Shown here: one piece after another, positions 15,710 to 25,384 of the stretch
Position numbering within the stretch: position 1 is the stretch's first letter
Layout: the number at the start of each line of letters is the position of its first letter
NCBI GenBank assembly: GCA_963842975.1
Contig: CAWJIH010000009.1
Coordinates: 434,001-498,000, forward strand
Length of the DNA stretch: 64,000 nt
DNA from: JACJWR01 sp963842975
GTDB lineage: Bacteria; Actinomycetota; Actinomycetes; S36-B12; UBA10799
Direction of reading: 5' to 3'
Notes under the pieces: generated by a model
The model's input: the letters and a program-made list of their open reading frames with translations, nothing else
What the model was told of the DNA's origin: nothing
Database searches by the model: none
Translations under genes and position numbers: made by a program

Positions 15710-17773
15710 GTGACCACCGCTGAACACGAGGGACCACTGTGGTCGCCGTCCACGGCTCGGATTCGTGGCAGCGCGATGGACCGTTTTCGAGTTCGGATCG
15801 AGCGGCGTCACGGCGTCGAGTTGGCCGACAGTGTGGCCCTCCACCAATGGTCGGTGGCCAATCCAGCCTCCTTCTGGGAGGAAGTCTTCGATTCCGCGGT
15901 CCAGCATGGCGACCGTGGAACGTCGCCGGCGATGGTGCCGACCGCAACGGTGCCAGGGGAGACCTTTTTCCCCGATGCTGCGGTGAGTTATGCCGAGCAA
16001 TTGCTGGCGGGCGGCGAGCAACCCGGGGCGCGCTCCGAGGCGCTCATCTACGTCCGCGAAGACGGGCACCGGGAGGCGCTCGGATGGGACGAGTTGCGCC
16101 GACACGTCGCTGAAGTCGCGGACCTGCTGAAGGTGGCCGGGGTGGCTCCCGGTGTGCATGTTGCCGCCTGGCTACCCAATGCCCCGGAAGCCGTGATCTG
16201 CATGCTGGCGGCCAACTCGCTAGGCGCCGTCTACACGTCTGCCAGCCCGGACTTCGGTCCGGCTGCTCTCGCTGACCGATTCGCCCAGGTCCAACCATCC
16301 GTGTTGGTGATCTGCGACGCCTACCTCTACAACCAACGGATTCACCATCGACTGCCATTGCTGCCGGAGGTGCTCGAACTACTGCCAAGTGTGACAACGG
16401 TGTTCGTGGTCCCAGAGGTTGGAGAGCCGGCGGCGGTCGCCTCGACGTGTCGGGGTTTGGCTGCCCCCGCTGGCGTGACCATTCGCCCGTGGCCTGACCG
16501 GCCGGCTGATTCCGGTTCGGTTGTCCGGCCAGGTTCACCCGAATCCCGGGCCCAGGTGGATTTCATCGCCCAGAAATATTCGGATGCAGGATTCGTGCTG
16601 TATTCCTCCGGCACCACCGGCAAACCCAAATGCATCGTTCACAGCGCCCTTGGCCTGCTGCTCAAGCACTGGACGGAACACGTTCTGCATTGCGACATCC
16701 GTCCCGGTGACACGGTTTTCTACTTCACCACCTGCGGTTGGATGATGTGGAACTGGCTGGTGGGGAGCCTGGCTGTGGGCGCCACGATCGTGCTCTATGA
16801 CGGCTTTCCACTTGCGGACGAAGGTCAACTGCTCTGGCGCATCGCGGCGGCAGAGGGGGTCACGTTCTTCGGGGCCAGCGCGAAGTACTACGACTCCTGC
16901 CGGGTCAAGGGTTTGCACCCGGCTCGGGATCACGACCTCTCCCGTGTCCGCACCCTCGCCTCGACCGGATCACCGTTGGCACCAGACGACTTTGCTTTCT
17001 TGCACCATGAGGTGGCGCCGAGCGCGCACATCGCCAGCATTTCTGGCGGCACCGACATCTGCGGCTGCTTCGTGTTGGGCGATCCAACCCGACCGGTGTA
17101 TGCCGGTGAGATCCAGGGACCAGCCCTCGGGGCCGACGTGGACGTCATCGGCGACAACGGGATCTCCCTGCGGCACAATCCGGACACTCGTGGGGAGCTT
17201 GTGTGTCGCAATGTCTTCCCGAGCATGCCGCTCCGATTCGCGGGAGATCCGGACGGAGTCCGCTACCGGGCAGCCTATTTCGAGGCGAACCCTGGCCTGT
17301 GGACTCACGGCGACTTCGCGCAATGGACCGCGCACGGGGGAATCGTGATCAGCGGCCGATCCGACGCCACTTTGAACGCCGGCGGGGTGCGCATCGGCAC
17401 AGCCGAGATCTATCGTCACGTCGAAGGGGTCGACGGCGTGTTGGAGGCTTTGGCAATCGGCCACCAGTTTGAGGGCGACAGCCGGATCGTGTTGTTCGTC
17501 CGGTTGGCTGACGGTGTTGAACTCAGCGACGACTTGCGCGCTGAAATCCGAACCAAGTTGCGTTCGGGTGCTTCCCCACGCCACGTGCCGCAGGTGATTC
17601 TGGCCGCAGCCGATTTCCCGCGAACCCGTTCTGGCAAGCTCGCGGAATTGGCAGTATCAGACGTGATCAATGGACGTTCCGTGCGCAACACCCACGCACT
17701 GGCGAATCCGGAGGTGCTCGAGCTGTTCGCGCAGCGTCCGGAGTTAACGAATCAACGATCACCCGAGCCATGA
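15710..17773 (+). CDS. Acetoacetyl-CoA synthetase (acetoacetate-CoA ligase)
   Basis: The 687-residue adenylate-forming enzyme converts acetoacetate, ATP and CoA to acetoacetyl-CoA. The N-terminus (PLWSPSTARIRGSAMDRF) and the block FTTCGWMMWNWLVG (about 343-356) are typical of acetoacetyl-CoA rather than acetyl-CoA synthetases. The ATP-binding P-loop YSSGTTGKPKCIVHS is near 299-313, and the C-terminal hinge and catalytic Lys block is FPRTRSGKLAELAV near 639. Length is slightly above the usual 650. It starts with GTG 15 nt after the DUF2510 gene. Together with the 3-hydroxybutyryl-CoA dehydrogenase at 59 kb it suggests use of ketone bodies or polyhydroxybutyrate breakdown products. Confidence 0.88.
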   Translation: MTTAEHEGPLWSPSTARIRGSAMDRFRVRIERRHGVELADSVALHQWSVANPASFWEEVFDSAVQHGDRGTSPAMVPTATVPGETFFPDAAVSYAEQLLAGGEQPGARSEALIYVREDGHREALGWDELRRHVAEVADLLKVAGVAPGVHVAAWLPNAPEAVICMLAANSLGAVYTSASPDFGPAALADRFAQVQPSVLVICDAYLYNQRIHHRLPLLPEVLELLPSVTTVFVVPEVGEPAAVASTCRGLAAPAGVTIRPWPDRPADSGSVVRPGSPESRAQVDFIAQKYSDAGFVLYSSGTTGKPKCIVHSALGLLLKHWTEHVLHCDIRPGDTVFYFTTCGWMMWNWLVGSLAVGATIVLYDGFPLADEGQLLWRIAAAEGVTFFGASAKYYDSCRVKGLHPARDHDLSRVRTLASTGSPLAPDDFAFLHHEVAPSAHIASISGGTDICGCFVLGDPTRPVYAGEIQGPALGADVDVIGDNGISLRHNPDTRGELVCRNVFPSMPLRFAGDPDGVRYRAAYFEANPGLWTHGDFAQWTAHGGIVISGRSDATLNAGGVRIGTAEIYRHVEGVDGVLEALAIGHQFEGDSRIVLFVRLADGVELSDDLRAEIRTKLRSGASPRHVPQVILAAADFPRTRSGKLAELAVSDVINGRSVRNTHALANPEVLELFAQRPELTNQRSPEP

Positions 17774-17808
17774 TCGACCAATGACCGATCAACGTGCGTC
17801 GGTCGCCC

Positions 17809-17814
17809 TAGGAT
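17809..17814 (+). promoter_or_regulatory. -10 box for lysX
   Basis: TAGGAT lies 29 nt before the lysX ATG, giving a short leader that carries GAGGAG. A 6-bp inverted repeat TGATCG/CGATCA (17771-17776 and 17786-17791) sits just upstream, over the end of the acetoacetyl-CoA synthetase gene, near where a -35 would be. Confidence 0.4.
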
Positions 17815-17843
17815 GGCTAGCGAATCAAGCTTGAGGAGCAGCA

Positions 17844-20800
17844 ATGTCAGAAACCGTGGACGCGGTGCGGGTCGCCGAGCAGGAGACGCGCGCCGATCTC
17901 GATTCAACTGAATCGGGCCTACCCGCTGATCCACGGGATGCCGCCCGCGTAAGCGAGAAGCGACGCTACGTGCCCGGCACCGGGTGGCAATCCAACGTGC
18001 CCAAGTACGCCTCCATCGTGGTGTACGTCCTCGCCGGTTTGTCGATCGTCACTTCGCTAGTGCCTTGGTTCCGGCGTCGAGACGACGTGCTGCGGACGGT
18101 GTCAGAGATAATCGCCCTGCCGGTCATTCCCTATTTGTCGTGGGGAGTGCTGCTGCTCATCGTCGCCAATAGCCTCTATCGGCGAAAGCGTGCGGCGTGG
18201 GTTGCGCTGGTGGTGCTGGAATCGATCCAGATCGTGTTGCTGGGGCTGTTGCTGATTCTTCTGGCCTTCGGCGCTGTGGCGTCAAACGAGCAGTTCGACT
18301 TCCCCTGGGAGTCGATCGTTGCCCTGACGTTCTCGGTGATTGTGATCGCGGTGCTGATCTCCTCGCGCCGAGAGTTCTACGCCATCACTCCCAAGGGCAA
18401 CGGTTGGCGTGCGCTGGCGGTGCTGGTTGTGGGATCGCTGATCACGATCGGCATCACGATGCTGCTCACCATGGCGCTGCCGGGCACGCTCAACACCCAG
18501 AGCGAACGGGTGTCCTTCGCCGTGCGAGAACTGCTGGCCCCGGTCGGTTTCGAATCCACGGAACCGCTGACGGCCGCACCGCCAAGGCTCATCATCTTCA
18601 TCGCCGGTCTGCTCGGTGCCATCACCATCTTGGCCGCTGCCTACTACTTGTTCCGTCCGCAACGCAGCAAAGTGATGCTGACCGCGAACGACGAGGTTGC
18701 AATCCGTGCGATGCTGCGCGAGTACGGCGGCAACGACTCACTTGGCTACTTTGCGACCCGCCGGGACAAGTCGGCCATATTCTCACCCTCGGGCAAAGCT
18801 GCAGTGACGTACCGCGTGATCAACGGCGTGAGTCTGGCCAGCGCCGATCCCGTCGGCAACCCGGAGGCGTGGAACGCAGCGATTGAGGCCTGGCTGGAGG
18901 AGGCTCGCCACCACGGTTGGACCGCCGCAGTCATGGGCGCCAGCAAATCGGGAGCAGAGGCGTACCACAAGGCTGGTTTGATCGCCTTGCACCTTGGAGA
19001 CGAAGCGGTGCTCGACTTCCACGAGTTCAATCTCGAAGGCCGAGAGTCCAGGGTTGTGCGCCAGGCTGTCTCCCGGGTGGAACGCAACGGCTATGTGGCC
19101 AAGGTACGTCGCCATGCGGACGTGCCGGAGGACGAGATGTTGCGGGTGGTGGAGTTCTGCGATCAAACCCGGGACACCTCCAACGAGCGTGGATTCTCGA
19201 TGGCTCTTGGCCGACTGGCGGATCCCTCCGATGGTCGCTGCGTGCTGGTGGAGGCCTACGACGACCAGGGCGTGCTGCAGGGGGTGCTGTCGCTATCGCC
19301 ATGGGGTTCCCGGGGGATCTCGTTGGACATGATGCGCAGGGCACGGACGGCGGAGAACGGCGTCATTGAGTTCATGGTCACCGAGTTGGTGGCAGCTGGA
19401 CCCAAGATTGGAGTCGATCGCGCGTCGTTGAACTTTGCCGTGCTGCGGGAGGTTTTCGAGGAGGGAAGTGAGATCGGCGCCGGCCCGGTGATGCGTGCCA
19501 GTCGTGCGGTGCTGATGTTTGCCTCCCGGTGGTACCAACTTGAGTCGCTGTACCGAGCCAACGCCAAGTACAACCCGGAATGGGTACCGCGCTACCTGCT
19601 CTTCGACGCGGCCCGTGATCTCGCCAAGGTGAGTATCGCCGCTGGAATTGCCGAGGGGTTCCTGCCCGAGGTCAATCCGAAGATGATGCTGCGCTCGCGC
19701 GGAGTGCAAGGATCGCCGCTGCTCGCCGGAGCCAAAGGGGCTCCGCTGGCCCTGATCGCGGCCGATGAGGAGCGGTGGGCGGCCGAGCAGGCTGAGCGCG
19801 CCGAACACGATTCCCCACTGTCCCGGCTTCCGGAGCAGGAGCGCGTACGACGTGAGAAGTTGGAAGCGCTTGTGGCCCGCGGCAAAGACCCATTCACCGC
19901 TGATTTTGCGCCGACCGATGAGATCGGCAGGATCCGCGCCGAATTCCCAGACCTGGCCCCCGACACTCGCACCGGCCGCACGGTTGCGATCAGTGGGCGG
20001 CTGATGCGCAACCGGGTATCCGGGAAGCTCGTCTTCGGTGAAGTCAAGGACTTCACCGGTGACCTCCAAGTGATGCTCTCACTGGCCGAAGTGGGGGAGG
20101 AATCGCTGGACGAGTGGAAGCACTTGGTCGACCTGGGAGACCAGATCGGAATCACCGGCGAGGTGATCACCTCCAAGCGCGGTGAATTGTCGATTCTGGT
20201 GTCGTCCTGGGTGATGACCGCGAAGTGCCTGGTGCCGCTGCCGGACAAGCACAAGGGCCTCACCGATCCCGAGGCGCGGGTCCGGCAACGGTACGTCGAC
20301 CTCATCGTGAATGACGAATCACGGCAAATGCTCGAACTGCGTTCGCGAGTGGTGCGCTCGGTGCGGGAGTCGTTGTGGCGCAGGGGTTTTGTGGAAGTCG
20401 AAACGCCGATGCTGCAGCCGATTCACGGCGGCGCAAACGCCCGGCCATTCGTCACCCACATCAATGCCTACGACATGCGGCTCTACATGCGGATCGCCCC
20501 GGAGCTGTATCTGAAGAAGTTGCTCGTCGGTGGCGCGCCCAAGGTGTTCGAGATGAACCGCAACTTCCGCAATGAGGGTGCGGACGCGACGCACAACCCC
20601 GAGTTCACCTCGATGGAAATGTACGACGCCTACGGCGACTACGACACTATGCGGGAACTGACTCGCGAGCTCATCATCGAGGCGGCGATCGCGGCCTGGG
20701 GTCGCCCAGTGATCCGTCGTCCGCTGGCCGACGGCAGCTACGAAGAAGTCGACATCTCTGGCGAGTGGGCAGTGATGACGCTGCACGAGGGGATCTCGAC

Positions 20801-21311
20801 GAAGTTGGGAGTCGAGGTCGACCCCGGCACTCCGTTGGAACGGCTCCGGGAACTGTGCCGCGAACACGAAATCCCGTTTGATCCGGGCTGGGACGCAGAC
20901 CAGGTGACGTTGGAAATGTACGAGCACCTGTGCGAGGAAACCACAACGATGCCCACCTTCTACAAAGACTTCCCCACCGGGGTGTCTCCCCTGACCAGGC
21001 AGAAGCCATCTGACCCGCGGGTGGCAGAACGTTGGGACCTCGTGGCCTATGGCGCCGAACTCGGTACCGCCTACACCGAATTGACCGACCCGATCGAACA
21101 GCGCAAGCGGCTCACCGACCAGAGCTTGCTGGCCGCCGCCGGCGATGTAGAGGCGATGGAACTCGACGAGGACTTCCTGCGGGCGCTGGAGTACGGCATG
21201 CCGCCCACTGGCGGTCAGGGGATGGGCATCGACCGGTTGGTCATGTTCCTCACCGGCAAGAACATTCGCGAGACGTTGCTCTTCCCGATTGTTCGCCCGG
21301 ACCAGCGGTAG
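17844..21311 (+). CDS. lysX: LysX: lysylphosphatidylglycerol synthase fused to lysyl-tRNA synthetase
   Basis: The 1155-residue bifunctional protein matches the architecture of mycobacterial LysX (about 1170). Residues about 50-270 contain several transmembrane helices. Residues about 280-600 are the DUF2156/MprF-type lysyltransferase domain. An OB-fold tRNA-binding domain follows (VAISGRLMRNRVSGKLVFGE, about 714-733), then a class II catalytic core with motif 2 NRNFRNEGADATHNPEF (about 903-919) and motif 3 GMGIDRLVMFLTG (about 1125). It charges tRNA with lysine and transfers the lysine to phosphatidylglycerol, adding positive charge to the membrane; in mycobacteria this gives resistance to cationic peptides. 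Whether a separate housekeeping LysRS exists elsewhere cannot be seen. Confidence 0.95.
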   Translation: MSETVDAVRVAEQETRADLDSTESGLPADPRDAARVSEKRRYVPGTGWQSNVPKYASIVVYVLAGLSIVTSLVPWFRRRDDVLRTVSEIIALPVIPYLSWGVLLLIVANSLYRRKRAAWVALVVLESIQIVLLGLLLILLAFGAVASNEQFDFPWESIVALTFSVIVIAVLISSRREFYAITPKGNGWRALAVLVVGSLITIGITMLLTMALPGTLNTQSERVSFAVRELLAPVGFESTEPLTAAPPRLIIFIAGLLGAITILAAAYYLFRPQRSKVMLTANDEVAIRAMLREYGGNDSLGYFATRRDKSAIFSPSGKAAVTYRVINGVSLASADPVGNPEAWNAAIEAWLEEARHHGWTAAVMGASKSGAEAYHKAGLIALHLGDEAVLDFHEFNLEGRESRVVRQAVSRVERNGYVAKVRRHADVPEDEMLRVVEFCDQTRDTSNERGFSMALGRLADPSDGRCVLVEAYDDQGVLQGVLSLSPWGSRGISLDMMRRARTAENGVIEFMVTELVAAGPKIGVDRASLNFAVLREVFEEGSEIGAGPVMRASRAVLMFASRWYQLESLYRANAKYNPEWVPRYLLFDAARDLAKVSIAAGIAEGFLPEVNPKMMLRSRGVQGSPLLAGAKGAPLALIAADEERWAAEQAERAEHDSPLSRLPEQERVRREKLEALVARGKDPFTADFAPTDEIGRIRAEFPDLAPDTRTGRTVAISGRLMRNRVSGKLVFGEVKDFTGDLQVMLSLAEVGEESLDEWKHLVDLGDQIGITGEVITSKRGELSILVSSWVMTAKCLVPLPDKHKGLTDPEARVRQRYVDLIVNDESRQMLELRSRVVRSVRESLWRRGFVEVETPMLQPIHGGANARPFVTHINAYDMRLYMRIAPELYLKKLLVGGAPKVFEMNRNFRNEGADATHNPEFTSMEMYDAYGDYDTMRELTRELIIEAAIAAWGRPVIRRPLADGSYEEVDISGEWAVMTLHEGISTKLGVEVDPGTPLERLRELCREHEIPFDPGWDADQVTLEMYEHLCEETTTMPTFYKDFPTGVSPLTRQKPSDPRVAERWDLVAYGAELGTAYTELTDPIEQRKRLTDQSLLAAAGDVEAMELDEDFLRALEYGMPPTGGQGMGIDRLVMFLTGKNIRETLLFPIVRPDQR

Positions 21312-21312
21312 G

Positions 21313-21346
21313 ACCCGGCACCGTCACAAACCCGGCACCGTCACAA
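21313..21346. repeat. Two tandem copies of a 17-nt unit between lysX and ackA
   Basis: The unit CCCGGCACCGTCACAAA occurs at 21313-21329 and again at 21330-21346, with a third degenerate start after it. The second copy overlaps the last codons and stop of ackA on the other strand, so the duplication repeats the ackA terminal codons outside the gene. It is a small recent tandem duplication in a convergent gap. Confidence 0.7.
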
Positions 21347-22567
21347 ACCCAGCACCTCCAGGGTTTGCCGGGCAATCTCAAGCTCTTCGTTGGTGGGCAC
21401 GACCAGCACCGCGATCGGTGAACGCCGCTGGGAAATCACGCGAGTGCCGCTGCTGCGTGTGGTGTTGGCGTCGGCATCCAGCGCCACACCCAACCAGCCC
21501 AGGTCCTTGCAGACCATCGAGCGGATCACGTCGTCGTTCTCACCCACACCTGCGGTGAAGACGATGGCGTCGGCGCCGCCGAGGGCCACCAAGTAGGCCC
21601 CCAGATACTCCCGGATTCGGTACGCGTAGACCTCCAGTGCGAGCGCGGCCGCTTCATCGCCGGCGGCCTTCATCGTGTGAATCTGGCGCAGATCGTTGGC
21701 GCCGGTCAGGCCCTTCATCCCGCTGTTCTTGTTCAGCAGGGTGTCAACGTCGTCGGCGCTCATCTGCGCCACGCGCTGCAGGTGGACCGAGATGGCCGGA
21801 TCGATGTCGCCGCTGCGCGTGCCCATCACCAGACCGGCCAGCGGAGTCATGCCCATCGAGGTGGCGATGCTATGCCCGCCCCGAACCGCAGCGGCGCTAG
21901 CCCCGTTCCCCAGGTGCAGCGTGATCACCTTGGCGGTGGCTGGGTCGAGGCCCAGGTGTGCCACCGCCTCCCGTGACACGTAGGCGTGCGAAGTTCCGTG
22001 GAAGCCGTAACGACGGATTCGATGGGTCGCGCTCAACTGAGCGTCGATGGCGTAGGTGTAGGCAGCCGGCGGCATGGTCTGGTGGAAGGCAGTGTCGAAT
22101 ACCGCCACCTGCGGCAGGTCGGGATACGCCGAGCGAGCACCCAGGATGCCCGCGAGATTCGCCGGATTGTGAAGAGGCGCCAGTGGCACGCAATCAGTTA
22201 TTGCGTTGATCACCTCGGTGTCGATCAATGCGGGCGCGGAGAAGGTGTCGCCACCGTGCACCACCCGGTGGCCGAAAGCTGCCAGTTGGCCGATCTCAGA
22301 TATCGGACCGGTGTCAGCGAAGGCAGCCGAGATGGCATCGAACCCAGCCGCGTGGTCCGCGAGATCGCCGATGATCTCGACCTCGGCGAAATCCGCGTCG
22401 GCCCCCCGGCCGATCCGCGTCCGATGCACCAGTTGCGAGCCCGGCTCGCCGATCGCCTCGGCCAAGCCCTGTGCCCACACCACGGGATGGCCGGGATCGG
22501 AGAGGTCGAACAACTGATACTTGATGCTGGACGAGCCAGAATTGATCACTTGCACAAGTCGAGACAA
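21341..22567 (-). CDS. ackA: Acetate kinase
   Basis: The 408-residue ASKHA-fold kinase interconverts acetyl phosphate plus ADP and acetate plus ATP. N-terminal phosphate loop VINSGSSSIKYQLFD, the central PLHNPANLAGI and the catalytic region VFDTAFHQTMPPAAYTYAID (about 154-173), GFHGTSHAYV and HLGNGASAAAV are all in place. Length is normal (about 400). It lies 69 nt downstream of pta, the usual acetate-overflow or acetate-assimilation operon. The stop overlaps a small tandem repeat. Confidence 0.95.
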   Translation of the reverse strand: MSRLVQVINSGSSSIKYQLFDLSDPGHPVVWAQGLAEAIGEPGSQLVHRTRIGRGADADFAEVEIIGDLADHAAGFDAISAAFADTGPISEIGQLAAFGHRVVHGGDTFSAPALIDTEVINAITDCVPLAPLHNPANLAGILGARSAYPDLPQVAVFDTAFHQTMPPAAYTYAIDAQLSATHRIRRYGFHGTSHAYVSREAVAHLGLDPATAKVITLHLGNGASAAAVRGGHSIATSMGMTPLAGLVMGTRSGDIDPAISVHLQRVAQMSADDVDTLLNKNSGMKGLTGANDLRQIHTMKAAGDEAAALALEVYAYRIREYLGAYLVALGGADAIVFTAGVGENDDVIRSMVCKDLGWLGVALDADANTTRSSGTRVISQRRSPIAVLVVPTNEELEIARQTLEVLGL

Positions 22568-22636
22568 GGTTGGGTTTCCCTTCTACCTGATGCTTGGAGG
22601 TTCGGCCTGCGGAGGGCAGTGTGGTGTCTCCGCGAC

Positions 22637-24724
22637 CTAGCCGCCGCTCATTTTTTGCGCCTGGATTGCGGTGATGGCCACGGTGTTGACGATGTCGGCC
22701 ACCAAACACCCGCGCGAGAGGTCGTTGACTGGTTTGCGCAGACCTTGCAGCACGGGGCCCATGGCGATGGCTCCGGCACTGCGCTGCACTGCCTTGTAGG
22801 TGTTGTTGCCGGTGTTGAGATCCGGGAAAACGAACACCGTGGCCCGACCCGCGACATCCGATCCTGGCAGTTTGGAGGCGGCCACGGAGGCGTCCACTGC
22901 CGCGTCGTATTGGATCGGCCCCTCAACTGCCAGGTCAGGTGCCCGCTCGTGTACCAATGCGGTTGCCTCGCGGACCTTCTCCACGTCGCCGCCAGTCCCC
23001 GAGGAACCGGTGGAATACGAGAGCATCGCCACTCTAGGCGCGATGTCGAATGCGGCTGCCGTGCGCGCCGACGAGATTGCGATGTCCGCGAGTTGGGACG
23101 CATTCGGATCGGGGTTCACCGCGCAGTCGCCGTACACCAGTACACGGTCTCGCAGCGACATGAAGAAGACCGAGGAGACCACCGAGACACCCGGACTGGT
23201 CTTGATCACTTGCAGCGCAGGTCGAATCGTGTCGGCGGTGGTGTGCGCGGCACCGGAGACCATGCCGTCCACCAAACCGGCGTTGACCAGCATGGTGCCG
23301 AACATCGAGACCGAAGTGACCGCGTCGTTGGCGATTTCCCGGCTCATGCCTTTGGCCTTGCGGATGTCGTAGAGTTGATCGGCGAAAGTGGTGCGTAGCG
23401 GTGAGGTGGCGGGCGCCAAGACCTCCGCACCCGCCAACGACACTCCCAGCCGGGCGGCGCGTTCGGCCACCATGCCATCGGGGTCGAGGATCACGAGGTC
23501 GCACACGTCTCGTTGCAGGATCCGTTCAGCGGCCAGCAGTACCCGATCATCGTTGCCCTCTGGCAAGACGATTCGCTGCTTGTTCGAGCGGGCCTGGGCC
23601 AAGAGGCGGTGTTCGAACATCAAAGGCGTGATGGCAGTCGATTCGGCGACGGCGAGCGCGCTCGCCATGGCGTTGCCATCGACATGGGTTTCGAACAGGC
23701 CAAGGGAAAGCGCGATGCGCCTGGAATCAGAAGCCGAGGTGACTGGGCGTAGATCGGACACAGCTGACGCTGTGGTGTAGGTGTCGTTATCCGTCAGCAG
23801 CAGCGGCATCTCCGGGCCGGGGACGGTTCGGAGCATGTCCAGCACCTTCTGATCGGGGCGCACGCCACCGGTCAGCAACACTCCGCTCACTCGTCCAGTG
23901 CTGTCGCTGTGCTGAGTCAAGTTTGCTGTGACGATCACGTCAGCGCGATCGCCCGCGGTGATGAGCAGCAGGCCTTCGGTGATGTGTTCCAGCAGGTTCG
24001 GGATCGTCATCGCGGCAACCTTCACCCCGGACACGTCTTGGCCGAGGGTGTCGTTGTCGCCGGAGAGGATTTCCGAGTCGAGCATGGTGGCGATTTGGCG
24101 AACCGTCGGATACGCCATCCGCGGTTCTTCGGGCAGTTGCCAGACCGGCACCGGGAGGTCTCGCACCAGGGAAGCGATGGCAGCGGCTTGGTCCGGATCG
24201 ACCCGATTGATGACCATGGCGGCCGGAGTTGCGTCGTGCTCCGCCAGTGAGCCGAGCGCGGCCCGCGCCGCACCCGCAACTTGGTCGGCCCGGTGTCCGT
24301 GACCCTTGAGCACAAGGACTACGGGAGCGCCGAGGTTAGTTGCCATCCGGGCGTTGAGATCGAATTCGAAGGCTGCACTCGCCCCGCCGTAGTCGGTGCC
24401 CTCCACCAGAATCACGTCACAGGTGTCAGCCAGGGTATGGAACTTGGCCAGGCCCTGGGCCATCAGCGAATCGACCTCGGCGGGCGTTCCGGCCGAACGA
24501 GTCTGGTCGGTGGTGACACCGAAGGAGTCGTCGTGGCTTTGCGCAAGTTGGTATCGGCTGCGCATCAACTCGATCATCGGATCCCCGCCGGGTTGCTTGC
24601 GTACGACGGGCCGGAAATAGCCCAGCCGCTCCACTCGCGCTGAGAGGATTTCGGCGAGACCCAGTGTCACCAGGGACTTGCCGCTTTCGGGTTCCAAGGA
24701 CATCACAAAGACTGCTCGCTCCAC
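22637..24724 (-). CDS. pta: Phosphate acetyltransferase (long form)
   Basis: The 695-residue enzyme converts acetyl-CoA and phosphate to acetyl phosphate and CoA, upstream of acetate kinase. It is the three-domain form: an N-terminal P-loop/dethiobiotin-synthetase-like domain (MSLEPESGKSLVTLGLAE, residues 9-26), a DRTGG regulatory domain (about 215-335) and the C-terminal catalytic PTA domain (LPEGNDDRVLLAAERIL from about 390, to GSDVAGRATVFVFPDLNTGN near 630). Length matches enterobacterial and actinobacterial long Pta. GTG 24724 is used as start. It is divergent from the gene at 24754 with only 29 nt between starts, so the promoters must overlap. Confidence 0.95.
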   Translation of the reverse strand: MERAVFVMSLEPESGKSLVTLGLAEILSARVERLGYFRPVVRKQPGGDPMIELMRSRYQLAQSHDDSFGVTTDQTRSAGTPAEVDSLMAQGLAKFHTLADTCDVILVEGTDYGGASAAFEFDLNARMATNLGAPVVLVLKGHGHRADQVAGAARAALGSLAEHDATPAAMVINRVDPDQAAAIASLVRDLPVPVWQLPEEPRMAYPTVRQIATMLDSEILSGDNDTLGQDVSGVKVAAMTIPNLLEHITEGLLLITAGDRADVIVTANLTQHSDSTGRVSGVLLTGGVRPDQKVLDMLRTVPGPEMPLLLTDNDTYTTASAVSDLRPVTSASDSRRIALSLGLFETHVDGNAMASALAVAESTAITPLMFEHRLLAQARSNKQRIVLPEGNDDRVLLAAERILQRDVCDLVILDPDGMVAERAARLGVSLAGAEVLAPATSPLRTTFADQLYDIRKAKGMSREIANDAVTSVSMFGTMLVNAGLVDGMVSGAAHTTADTIRPALQVIKTSPGVSVVSSVFFMSLRDRVLVYGDCAVNPDPNASQLADIAISSARTAAAFDIAPRVAMLSYSTGSSGTGGDVEKVREATALVHERAPDLAVEGPIQYDAAVDASVAASKLPGSDVAGRATVFVFPDLNTGNNTYKAVQRSAGAIAMGPVLQGLRKPVNDLSRGCLVADIVNTVAITAIQAQKMSGG

Positions 24725-24753
24725 GATGGTCAGCCTAGGGATGCGGCAGGGCC

Positions 24754-25371
24754 GTGTCGCGGCGCGCGCGAGAGGTGACCGGCATTGCCTTGGTGGCTCT
24801 TGGCGAGGCGTCGAATCGGGCGCTGTCGGCTGCGGGCACTACCTTTGTCGTCATGGGTGCTTTTGAGGTTGTCGCCGAACCGGGACCACGGCTTTCAGGG
24901 GAGACGATCCGGGAGGTGGGATCGGTTTTCGGCTCCTATGTCGACTCCGACCGGCAAGCCCCGATGCACGATGCGATAGCGGATCTAATCGCCGAACCGA
25001 TGCGCGCAGACCAGTTGCTGAACTGCGTGGTGGGGCTGGCGAACGTGACTGGTCTGGTGATCCTCACACTCGGTCAGACCGAGCAGGCGGCATCGGATCT
25101 GACCACGGGTGTGGTTGCTCGTAGCGCCCACGCCTCGACCGACGGTGTCTTCACGGAGGGGCCGGAAGACCCGTTGCACAGGCAAGCTCAGGCCTTCATC
25201 CGCCGAGTTTTCGGCACAACCGCCGATGCGGAAATGCCGAGCGAAGTCGACGGTCGACTGCTCGTTGCTTTGGCCGCCTACGGAGACGCCGCGGTAGTTC
25301 TCGCGGATCGCCTGGGCATCCCACGCGCAACCTTGGGCCCTGCCTTGTCCGAAGCTGCAGCGCGGATGTAG
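24754..25371 (+). CDS. Hypothetical protein, divergent from pta
   Basis: I do not recognise this 205-residue protein. It is soluble-looking, alanine-rich, largely alpha-helical in composition, with several acidic patches and no signal peptide, membrane segment or clear catalytic motif. Start GTG 24754 has no Shine-Dalgarno; a TAGGGAT sequence 11 nt upstream may be part of a -10 region. It faces pta across 29 nt and is followed after 13 nt by the secreted GH25-like gene, with which it may form an operon. Codon usage looks like its neighbours, so it is probably a real gene. Confidence 0.5.
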   Translation: MSRRAREVTGIALVALGEASNRALSAAGTTFVVMGAFEVVAEPGPRLSGETIREVGSVFGSYVDSDRQAPMHDAIADLIAEPMRADQLLNCVVGLANVTGLVILTLGQTEQAASDLTTGVVARSAHASTDGVFTEGPEDPLHRQAQAFIRRVFGTTADAEMPSEVDGRLLVALAAYGDAAVVLADRLGIPRATLGPALSEAAARM

Positions 25372-25384
25372 GACAATAGCCCGC

